Positions 1 to 6,132 of a stretch of DNA of 14,269 bases are shown here, piece by piece (the stretch's first letter is position 1; each line of letters starts with the position of its first letter). Position numbers and translations under genes: made by a program. This DNA is from UBA4292 sp964648695 (GTDB lineage Bacteria > Bacillota > Clostridia > Lachnospirales > Lachnospiraceae), in contig CAZYLH010000035.1 of NCBI GenBank assembly GCA_964648695.1, forward strand, positions 1-14,269, written 5' to 3'. The notes beneath the pieces are model-generated. The model searched no databases and was not told the origin of the DNA. It worked only from the letters and a program-made list of their open reading frames with translations.

Positions 1-63
1 GTTCTACATCCTAGCACATTTTCAAATCGTTGTCAACAAATTTTTTTTAAATTTTCAAAAGAC

Positions 64-92
64 TTGAAGATTATTTTTAGCCCGATTATAAT
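64..92 (+). promoter_or_regulatory. Sigma-A-type promoter of the GNAT gene
   Basis: A -35 box TTGAAG (64-69) and a perfect -10 box TATAAT (87-92) are separated by exactly 17 bp. The upstream 35 bases are very A/T rich, as in an UP element. Transcription would start near position 99, about 24 bases before the preferred start codon. Confidence 0.8.
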
Positions 93-122
93 GGCTTTAT
101 CCTAGTAAGAATGGAGTGTACT

Positions 123-992
123 ATGTCTTCTTATACCGCAGTTTTTAAGCATAGATTAACAAAAAAAATGCGCCATGACCTCTCCCTGCTCCATCAGCTT
201 TGCAGGAAAAACGACGGCGGCTCTCTCTCGTCAGGCATAAAAGACCCGGCTGATAATTACTTATTGATAAGTTCTAAAGACGCACCTGATATACTTGCCT
301 ACAGCGCTGTTTTTGATCTGGGAGATTCTTACCTGGTTTATTCCCACGTTCATCCAAGCCACCGACAAAAAGGGATTTTTACTCTTATGCTAAAAGCTCT
401 TACAGAAAAATACCCTAATCTTCCCCTTGTCTTTGCGGCAAGTGAGAACTGTCCCGCTCTGCTACATATGATTGAGCAAAATCGTTTTGTCTGTCATGAA
501 AAACAGCACCTTCTTGTCTATGACATTGACGACTTTAGAGCCAGAAACGACAATACTAAAGATGTGGAGCGAAACAACATTATAATTACCGCCTCAGACC
601 AGGCAGAATTTTTGGCCTCCATACACATTAGAATTTTTGACGAATTCCCATCCGAGGAGGTTTCCCAAGTATTTATCGAAAATATGATGGTGCTTTCCGG
701 CAATCTCCCCTACACTTTTAAGGATGAAAAAGACCGTGTCCTTGGAATGTCTTTTGTGCTCACAGAAGACTCCTCTGCCTGTCTGTGCAGCTTTGGAATT
801 CTCCCGGAGCTTCAAAAACAAGGTTATGGAAGGAAATGCCTTGAGGCTGTATGCCGGATGTTATCAGAAAACCCTAATGTGGTGGAACTAAGAGTGCAGG
901 TTGATGGAGAAAATGTGCCCGCGCTGTCTTTATATGAGGGATTCGGATTTAAAAAGAAGGATGCATTTACATCCTTCCGCTTTGTCGGATAG
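123..992 (+). CDS. Tandem GNAT-family N-acetyltransferase
   Basis: A 289-residue protein that appears to carry two GNAT acetyltransferase folds. The N-terminal half has a degenerate acetyl-CoA loop around residues 81-86 (RQKGIF, preceded by VHPSH). The C-terminal half has the canonical loop QKQGYG at 231-236 and the classical motif-B segment LYEGFGF at 270-276. Family knowledge: GNAT enzymes move an acetyl group from acetyl-CoA to an amine; tandem GNATs often have one catalytic and one structural half. The substrate cannot be told from sequence. An in-frame ATG lies at 111, but GGAG at 113-116 sits 6 bases before the ATG at 123, which makes 123 the likely start. It stands alone, with its own promoter and terminator, convergent with dnaJ. 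Confidence 0.85.
   Translation: MSSYTAVFKHRLTKKMRHDLSLLHQLCRKNDGGSLSSGIKDPADNYLLISSKDAPDILAYSAVFDLGDSYLVYSHVHPSHRQKGIFTLMLKALTEKYPNLPLVFAASENCPALLHMIEQNRFVCHEKQHLLVYDIDDFRARNDNTKDVERNNIIITASDQAEFLASIHIRIFDEFPSEEVSQVFIENMMVLSGNLPYTFKDEKDRVLGMSFVLTEDSSACLCSFGILPELQKQGYGRKCLEAVCRMLSENPNVVELRVQVDGENVPALSLYEGFGFKKKDAFTSFRFVG
951..977 (-). terminator. Candidate terminator of the dnaJ operon, inside the GNAT 3' end
   Basis: Read on the minus strand, an 8-bp perfect stem (970-977 with 956-963) and a 6-base loop are followed at once by TTTTT (955-951) and then AAAT. This fits an intrinsic terminator about 50 bases after the dnaJ stop codon. It lies within the last codons of the convergent GNAT gene. 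The stem is only half G/C, so strength is moderate. Confidence 0.6.
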
Positions 993-1015
993 GGGGTGCC
1001 CCCTATCCGTTTTTT
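986..1015 (+). terminator. Intrinsic terminator of the GNAT gene
   Basis: CGGATAGGGG (986-995) pairs perfectly with CCCCTATCCG (1000-1009) around a 4-base loop, and TTTTTT follows (1010-1015). The GNAT stop codon TAG (990-992) is inside the left arm. On the minus strand no U tract follows the hairpin, so it acts for the plus strand only. Confidence 0.9.
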
Positions 1016-1027
1016 ATTATCTTTTCT

Positions 1028-2143
1028 TTAACTAAAAATCCGTTTCTTTCGTTTAGGCGTGGAGGTTGTCCCCTTCATGGCATCATCATAGGCTCTTAGG
1101 GCATCCTTCTGATCCTCTGTGAGCTTTGTCGGTACCTTAATCGTAAGCGTTACATAGTGATCCCCGCGCATCGATCTGTTTCGCAGATACGGAACTCCCT
1201 TTCCTCTAAGGCGCAGCTTTGTATCCGGCTGAGTGCCCGGCTTGATATCCTGCTCCACCTCGCCGTCAACAGTTGAGATCCGAATAGTACCTCCAAGCAC
1301 CGCATCCACATAGGATATTTGAACTGTCGAGTAAATATTCTCCCCCTGACGCTTAAAGACAGGATCCGAAGATACATAAACCTCAACTAAAAGATCGCCC
1401 CTTGGGCCGCCGTTAACACCTGGCTCCCCCTTTTCTCTGATGCGAATGCTCTGACCCTCATCAATACCCGCCGGTATGGTAACCTGAATCCTCTTTCTGC
1501 TCTGAATATATCCGTTTCCCACACACTTAGGGCATTTATCGGTGATGATCTTACCATTGCCATGGCAATCCGGACAGGTCGTCACATTTCTCACCACGCC
1601 AAACAGTGACTGCTGGGTATAGGTAACCTGACCTGAACCGTTACATTTTGTACAGGTTTTGGGCTGTGTTCCAGGCTTAGCGCCAGAGCCTTTGCAGGTA
1701 GGACATTCATCCTTAAGATTTAACGATATCTCCTTATCCGTACCAAAAACCGCCTCCTTAAAGGTGATGCGCACAGAGGTACGCAGATTCTGCCCCTTCA
1801 TAGGGCCTGTGCTGTTTCGCCTCCTGCTTCCGCCAAAGAAGTCGCCAAAAAGGTCGCCGAAGATATCGCCCATGTCCATGTTGCTAAAATCAAAGCCGCC
1901 CGCACCTGCGCCGCCGTCAAATGCCGCATGGCCAAACTGGTCATACTGCTGGCGCTTTTGAGGGTCGCTAAGCACGCTGTATGCCTCGGAGGCCTCCTTA
2001 AACTTTTCTGCCGCCGCTTCATCCCCGGGATTACTGTCGGGATGATATTTCTTTGCCAAGGCACGATAGGCTTTTTTCAGGGCAGCATCATCAGCATTTT
2101 TCGAAACGCCAAGCACCTCATAATAATCTCTCTTATCAGCCAT
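1028..2143 (-). CDS. dnaJ: Chaperone DnaJ (Hsp40)
   Basis: A 371-residue co-chaperone that stimulates DnaK ATP hydrolysis and delivers unfolded clients. Visible domains: J domain at 1-70 with the HPD motif at 34-36; Gly/Phe-rich region about 72-105; zinc-binding domain with four CxxCxGxG repeats at 147-154, 164-171, 190-197 and 204-211; C-terminal substrate domains; and a basic tail ending KRKKRIFS. All repeats are intact, so this is a full class-I DnaJ. The reading frame extends 22 codons upstream to a GTG at 2209, but that stretch is Cys-rich, lacks a Shine-Dalgarno site and is unlike the family. ATG at 2143 gives the family N terminus (MADKRDYYEVLGV), with AAAGGGG 11 bases upstream. It is the last gene of the hrcA operon, 84 bases after dnaK. 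Confidence 0.98.
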   Translation of the reverse strand: MADKRDYYEVLGVSKNADDAALKKAYRALAKKYHPDSNPGDEAAAEKFKEASEAYSVLSDPQKRQQYDQFGHAAFDGGAGAGGFDFSNMDMGDIFGDLFGDFFGGSRRRNSTGPMKGQNLRTSVRITFKEAVFGTDKEISLNLKDECPTCKGSGAKPGTQPKTCTKCNGSGQVTYTQQSLFGVVRNVTTCPDCHGNGKIITDKCPKCVGNGYIQSRKRIQVTIPAGIDEGQSIRIREKGEPGVNGGPRGDLLVEVYVSSDPVFKRQGENIYSTVQISYVDAVLGGTIRISTVDGEVEQDIKPGTQPDTKLRLRGKGVPYLRNRSMRGDHYVTLTIKVPTKLTEDQKDALRAYDDAMKGTTSTPKRKKRIFS

Positions 2144-2172
2144 ATTATCAGTATCCCCTTTATCTCGCAAAG

Positions 2173-2200
2173 TGCTGCCGCACGAAAACGCGCGACAGCA
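2173..2200 (-). promoter_or_regulatory. Stable hairpin between dnaK and dnaJ
   Basis: In the minus-strand RNA, 12 consecutive pairs form between 2200-2189 and 2184-2173 around a UUUU loop. Two are G-U wobbles, which would be C-A mismatches in a plus-strand RNA, so the fold belongs to the operon transcript. No U tract follows, so it is not a standard terminator. It ends about 14 bases before the dnaJ ribosome site and could serve mRNA processing, stabilisation of the upstream part, or translation control; which one is inference. Confidence 0.6.
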
Positions 2201-2227
2201 ACAATTCACAGCTATCTAAGTAAGGGA

Positions 2228-4090
2228 TTAAACCTCCTTATAATCTCCGTCTACAACATCATCGTCATAGCCGCCGTTTCCGGCATCCGCACCCGGTGTA
2301 GGGCCTGCCTCGGCGCCCGCTGCGCCTCCTGCCTGCTCATAAACCTTCTGGAACAGGCTGTTGGCATTCTTCATCAGCTCCTCCTTCTTTGCGTTAAGCT
2401 CAGAAAGGTCTGCATCCGTCATATTCTCCGGAGTGGTTCTGTTAAGCACTTCCTTAAGCGCCTCAAGATCAGCCTGAACCTGGGTCTTATCAGCTTCTGC
2501 GATCTTATCGCCAACCTCGTCTAGCGCCTTTTCTGTCTGGAATACCATGTTGTCCGCGTCATTTCGCGCATCGATGGTCTCTTTACGCTTCTTATCCTGT
2601 GCCTCAAACTCAGCAGCCTCGCGAACCGCCTTCTCGATGTCATCGTCTGACATATTGGTGCTTGAGGTGATGGTGATGTGCTGCTCCTTGCCGGTTCCAA
2701 GATCCTTAGCGGATACGTTTACGATACCGTTTGAGTCGATATCAAAGGTAACCTCGATCTGAGGAACTCCACGTCTTGCAGGCGGGATACCATCCAGACG
2801 GAACTGTCCGAGGGTCTTATTATCCCTTGAGAACTGACGCTCACCCTGTGTGATATGGATATCCACCGCGCTCTGATTATCCGCAGCTGTGGAGAATATC
2901 TGACTCTTCTTTGTAGGAATAGTCGTGTTTCGAGGGATTAAAACGGTTGCAACTCCGCCCATGGTCTCGATTGCCAGTGACAAAGGTGTGACATCCAAAA
3001 GAAGGATATCGCCCGCGCCTGCATCTCCCGCAAGCTTACCGCCCTGAATGGATGCGCCGATGGCAACGCACTCATCGGGATTTAAGGACTTGGAAGGCTC
3101 CTTTCCGGTAAGCTGACGAACCTTATCCTGTACAGAGATCATACGGGTAGACCCGCCCACAAGAAGTACCTTTGAAAGCTCGCTTGCTGTGATTCCGGCA
3201 TCCTTAAGAGCGTTTTGAACCGGAATAACAGTTCTCTCAACCAGATCATGCGTAAGCTCGTTAAACTTTGCTCTGGTAAGTGTCATATCAAGATGCTTTG
3301 CCCCATCCGCTGTAGCGGTGATAAACGGCAGGTTGATATTTGTGGTGGTCGATGTTGACAGCTCCTTCTTTGCCTTCTCTGCGGCTTCCTTTAATCTCTG
3401 AAGAGCCATCTTATCGCCCCCGAGATCCACGCCCTCAGTCTTCTTAAACTCATCAAGCATCCACTGTGTGATCTTGTCATCAAAGTCGTCGCCGCCCAGG
3501 CGGTTATCACCTGCTGTAGCCAAAACCTCGATAACGCCGTCGCCTATGTCGATAATGGAAACGTCAAATGTACCGCCGCCAAGGTCGTATACCATGACGG
3601 TCTGCTCCTTCTCGTTGTCAAGGCCGTATGCAAGAGCGGCAGCCGTGGGCTCATTTATAATACGCTTTACATCAAGTCCTGCAATCTTACCGGCGTCCTT
3701 GGTAGCCTGACGCTGTGCGTCGTTAAAGTATGCGGGAACCGTGATTACAGCCTCCGTAACCTTTTCGCCAAGATAGCTCTCCGCGTCACTTTTTAGCTTC
3801 TGTAAGATCATCGCGGAAATCTCCTGAGGAGAATACTTCTTGTCATCAATCTGTACCTTATAGTCGGTACCCATATGTCTCTTGATGGAGGAGATTGTCT
3901 TTTCCGCATTTGTCACCGCCTGACGCTTTGCGGGCTCACCCACCAGTCTTTCTCCAGTCTTTGTAAAAGCGACAACGGACGGTGTGGTGCGAACGCCCTC
4001 GGTGTTCGCGATAACAACTGGCTTACCGCCCTCCATAACTGCAACGCATGAGTTGGTAGTACCTAAATCAATACCAATAATCTTTCCCAT
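2228..4090 (-). CDS. dnaK: Chaperone DnaK (Hsp70)
   Basis: A complete 620-residue Hsp70, an ATP-driven cytosolic chaperone that binds exposed hydrophobic segments. Visible landmarks: phosphate-1 loop GIDLGTTNS near 6-14; ITVPAYF at 116-122; phosphate-2 loop DLGGGTFDVS at 169-178; adenosine motif LVGGSTRM at 310-317; interdomain linker DILLLDVTPLSL at 361-372; then substrate domain, helical lid and a Gly/Ala-rich tail ending in acidic residues and YKEV. After about residue 75 it lacks the extra segment found in proteobacterial DnaK, as expected for Gram-positive forms. AGGAGG stands 8 bases before the ATG. It lies 56 bases after grpE and 84 before dnaJ. Expression should follow the HrcA/CIRCE promoter upstream of hrcA. 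Confidence 0.99.
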   Translation of the reverse strand: MGKIIGIDLGTTNSCVAVMEGGKPVVIANTEGVRTTPSVVAFTKTGERLVGEPAKRQAVTNAEKTISSIKRHMGTDYKVQIDDKKYSPQEISAMILQKLKSDAESYLGEKVTEAVITVPAYFNDAQRQATKDAGKIAGLDVKRIINEPTAAALAYGLDNEKEQTVMVYDLGGGTFDVSIIDIGDGVIEVLATAGDNRLGGDDFDDKITQWMLDEFKKTEGVDLGGDKMALQRLKEAAEKAKKELSTSTTTNINLPFITATADGAKHLDMTLTRAKFNELTHDLVERTVIPVQNALKDAGITASELSKVLLVGGSTRMISVQDKVRQLTGKEPSKSLNPDECVAIGASIQGGKLAGDAGAGDILLLDVTPLSLAIETMGGVATVLIPRNTTIPTKKSQIFSTAADNQSAVDIHITQGERQFSRDNKTLGQFRLDGIPPARRGVPQIEVTFDIDSNGIVNVSAKDLGTGKEQHITITSSTNMSDDDIEKAVREAAEFEAQDKKRKETIDARNDADNMVFQTEKALDEVGDKIAEADKTQVQADLEALKEVLNRTTPENMTDADLSELNAKKEELMKNANSLFQKVYEQAGGAAGAEAGPTPGADAGNGGYDDDVVDGDYKEV

Positions 4091-4146
4091 GATAATAACC
4101 TCCTGAAATTTATGTTTATATATAAGCTAGTATTTCTAGTAGCTGA

Positions 4147-4908
4147 CTAATTTGCCACCTGCACCATGGAATGGCGTATCACCGTTCCCTTGTAGGTGTA
4201 ACCCTTTTGAAACTCCTGGGCGATCATATTTTCTCCCAGGTTTTCATCGTCAACATGCATCACCGCGTTGTGAAGGTTCGGGTCAAACTCCTTGCCCTCG
4301 GTCTCTATAACCTCCACTCCAAGCTCCTCAAACAGCTTTAGTATCTGCTTATAAACCAGATCCATTCCGTTTGCAAAGCTGTCTTTTTCCTTATCCTCCT
4401 CTGAAACAGTGGCAAGCCCTCTCTCAAAATTATCGACGATCGGGAGAAGCTTTTCCACAATGCTCCTTGCCCCAATCTCATACATAGTGGACTTTTCTTT
4501 CTCAGTCCTCTTTCGGAAATTGTCAAACTCCGCCATGTTGCGCTTTAAGAGATCGGTTAATTCCTCTATCTTCTCATCGCGCTTGTCCTTTTTTTCTTTC
4601 TTCTTTCCAAAAAGGCCCTTTTTCTGGCTCTTATCGGGAGCGTCATCATCAGTAGAAGTCTCCTCTGAAGATGCTTCATCTGATGCCGCATCCGATGGAG
4701 TCTCATCACCCGGGTCTTTATCCGGAGTATCCTCTTCTAAAGAAGCCTCATCCGCTTTAGCCTCATCCACTAAAGCCTCATCATCTTTTGCCTCATCCTC
4801 TGTGGCATCCTCTGCCTGGACATCCTCGTTTTTTTCAGTCTCAGATGCTTCTATCTCAATATCTACAGCCTCTTCTTTACTAAATTCATCCTTAATCTCG
4901 CTCGCCAT
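4147..4908 (-). CDS. grpE: Nucleotide exchange factor GrpE with a long acidic N-terminal extension
   Basis: A 253-residue GrpE, which releases ADP from DnaK to reset its cycle. The GrpE core runs from about 112 to 253: a long helix and dimer coiled coil (about 112-170, including NMAEFDNFRKRTEKEK) and a C-terminal beta domain with FDPNLHNAV at 208-216 and GYTYKGTVIRHSMV at 236-249. Residues 1-95 are highly acidic and low in complexity, followed by a basic patch at 97-113. Typical GrpE proteins are about 180-210 residues, so this tail is long. Part of it is coded by a 15-base tandem repeat (4745-4804). The ATG follows GAAGGG. Only 14 bases separate it from hrcA, so the two genes are co-transcribed. 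Confidence 0.97.
   Translation of the reverse strand: MASEIKDEFSKEEAVDIEIEASETEKNEDVQAEDATEDEAKDDEALVDEAKADEASLEEDTPDKDPGDETPSDAASDEASSEETSTDDDAPDKSQKKGLFGKKKEKKDKRDEKIEELTDLLKRNMAEFDNFRKRTEKEKSTMYEIGARSIVEKLLPIVDNFERGLATVSEEDKEKDSFANGMDLVYKQILKLFEELGVEVIETEGKEFDPNLHNAVMHVDDENLGENMIAQEFQKGYTYKGTVIRHSMVQVAN
4745..4804 (-). repeat. Four 15-base tandem repeats in grpE
   Basis: Four adjacent 15-base units start at 4745, 4760, 4775 and 4790, each beginning GCCTCATC on the plus strand. On the coding strand they give four five-residue units of the form xDEAx (EDEAK, DDEAL, VDEAK, ADEAS; residues 37-56). The unit keeps the reading frame, so copy-number change would lengthen or shorten the acidic tail without a frameshift. 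Confidence 0.8.
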
Positions 4909-4922
4909 GTTCTTTTCCCTTC

Positions 4923-5948
4923 TTACTTATTATAGATATCATCCAGCTGCTGCATAAGCGTGTGCAGTGTGGATACCACCTTCTCATAGTCCATACGCTT
5001 TGGCCCCACGATACCGATGATTCCCTGAAGTCCATCTCCTAACTCATAGTTGGCAGTCACCACGCTGCAATCCTTCATGGTCTCTACCGGGCTCTCATTT
5101 CCGATGTATATCTGTATTCCGCGGTTACTTTGCTGCATGGAGGTGGTGATGAGCTCGTTTAAGACCTGTTTTTCCTCAAAGGTGCTCAAAAGCTCGCTAG
5201 CCCTCTCTCCGTCGCTTAGCTCCGGATACTTAAAGATGTTTGTGGCACCGCTGGTGTAAATCTGCGGGTCCTGATCCTCAGCACGTATGGTTTCGGAGAT
5301 GGCGTTTAAGACCTTCTCCACAATGTGGCTGTACTCACCTGCTTCCTCTTTCAGCTTTGCTATAAGTCCGAGGTTGATCTCATCTATGGATAGGCCTGTG
5401 AGCATGGTGTTTAGCAGGAGATTCATCTTGAGCACCGCCTGCTCGTCGATCTCCTCCTCCGGGTGCATTAAGGTGTTTCGCACCACATTCCCCTCCATCA
5501 TGATCACCGCAAGAAGCTTTCTTTCATCCACCTTTGAGAGCTGAACAAACTTTAACTTACTTTGGCGGGACTTTGGCGCGGAGATCAGAGTGGCGTAATT
5601 GGTATTGTTTGCCAGAATTTTTGCCAGGTTCTTTAACAAAAGCTCCACGCGATCCACCCGCTCTATCAAGAGCTTGTTTGTCTCCTGGTTCTCCTTCTTG
5701 TCAAGCTCCATCAGCTCATTCACATATAATCTGTAGCCCTGATCCGTGGGAATTCTCCCCGCAGAGGTATGCGGCTGCATAATCAGTCCCATCTCCTCCA
5801 AATCCGCCATCTCATTTCTGATGGTGGCAGAGCTTAAATTAAGCTCCGGATCCTTTGATATGGTCCTAGACCCGACAGGCTCTCCGGTTGCCAGGTAGTT
5901 TTGGATAATTGATTTTAATATTTTAAGCTTTCTATCATCCAGTTCCAA
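4923..5948 (-). CDS. hrcA: Heat-inducible transcription repressor HrcA
   Basis: A 341-residue repressor of class I heat-shock genes that binds CIRCE. It has an N-terminal winged helix (about 1-70) with PVGSRTISK at 24-32, the recognition region SSATIRNEMADLEEMGL at 39-55 and the wing HTSAGRIPT at 60-68, then the GAF-like and dimer domains with DGLQGIIGIVGPKRM near the C terminus. A GTG at 5957 also opens the frame, but the Shine-Dalgarno sequence AAAGGGG (5956-5962) overlaps it. The TTG at 5948, 8 bases after that site, gives MELDDRKLKIL, the usual family start. It is first in the operon, so the repressor represses its own gene. Family knowledge: HrcA folding depends on GroEL. Confidence 0.96.
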   Translation of the reverse strand: MELDDRKLKILKSIIQNYLATGEPVGSRTISKDPELNLSSATIRNEMADLEEMGLIMQPHTSAGRIPTDQGYRLYVNELMELDKKENQETNKLLIERVDRVELLLKNLAKILANNTNYATLISAPKSRQSKLKFVQLSKVDERKLLAVIMMEGNVVRNTLMHPEEEIDEQAVLKMNLLLNTMLTGLSIDEINLGLIAKLKEEAGEYSHIVEKVLNAISETIRAEDQDPQIYTSGATNIFKYPELSDGERASELLSTFEEKQVLNELITTSMQQSNRGIQIYIGNESPVETMKDCSVVTANYELGDGLQGIIGIVGPKRMDYEKVVSTLHTLMQQLDDIYNK

Positions 5949-5966
5949 GTCATTCACCCCTTTTTG

Positions 5967-5993
5967 TTAGCACTCGTTTTTGTGGAGTGCTAA
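5967..5993. promoter_or_regulatory. CIRCE operator (HrcA-binding site)
   Basis: The exact consensus TTAGCACTC - 9 bases - GAGTGCTAA occupies 5967-5975, 5976-5984 and 5985-5993. It begins 11 bases after the -10 box, covering the start of the transcript. This is the established target of HrcA. Confidence 0.99.
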
Positions 5994-6004
5994 CATCTTC
6001 GTAT

Positions 6005-6033
6005 AAGATAACACTCCCATTCCTCTTTGTCAA
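6005..6033 (-). promoter_or_regulatory. Sigma-A-type promoter of hrcA-grpE-dnaK-dnaJ
   Basis: On the minus strand a perfect -35 TTGACA (6033-6028), 17-bp spacer and -10 TATCTT (6010-6005) precede CIRCE directly. Transcription would start near 5998. An A/T-rich tract lies upstream of the -35 box. Confidence 0.92.
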
Positions 6034-6054
6034 TAGAAAAAAATAAAAATTTAC

Positions 6055-6100
6055 GAAAAAAGAAGGCTTAATTGTCTTAAATTTCTAAGACCTTTAAGCC
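6055..6100 (-). terminator. Intrinsic terminator of the purine run, after purA
   Basis: Minus-strand RNA forms GGCTTAA (6100-6094) with TTAAGCC (6071-6065), a 2-by-2 internal loop, then GTCTTA (6091-6086) with TAAGAC (6079-6074) around a 6-base loop. TTCTTTTTT follows down to about 6056. It is about 33 bases after the purA stop and about 22 bases upstream of the hrcA -35 box, insulating the heat-shock operon from purine transcription. Confidence 0.88.
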
Positions 6101-6132
6101 CTCTAATTTTTGTTCTATTCGCAGTTTGCTTT

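Noticed and set aside
2144..2209. 22-codon in-frame extension of dnaJ to a GTG
   Set aside because: Cys-rich sequence unlike DnaJ, runs through the spacer hairpin, and no Shine-Dalgarno site at a usable distance.
2228..2240. AAGGAGG at the very end of dnaK as a ribosome site for a hidden gene
   Set aside because: It encodes the dnaK tail residues KEV region and no start codon follows within range.
1928..2524. 198-codon open frame on the plus strand across dnaJ/dnaK
   Set aside because: It lies antisense to the conserved dnaJ 5' and dnaK 3' coding ends and through their hairpin spacer; its product is low-complexity Ile/Leu/Ser with no family look.
4091..4146. Small inverted repeat between grpE and dnaK (AGCTA...TAGCT, CTAG...CTAG)
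   Set aside because: Only 4-5 pairs, A/T rich, competing folds; no U tract and no promoter match.
4409..4957. 182-codon open frame on the plus strand opposite grpE
   Set aside because: A Ser/Ala-rich mirror of the acidic GrpE tail repeats; no ribosome site or domain.
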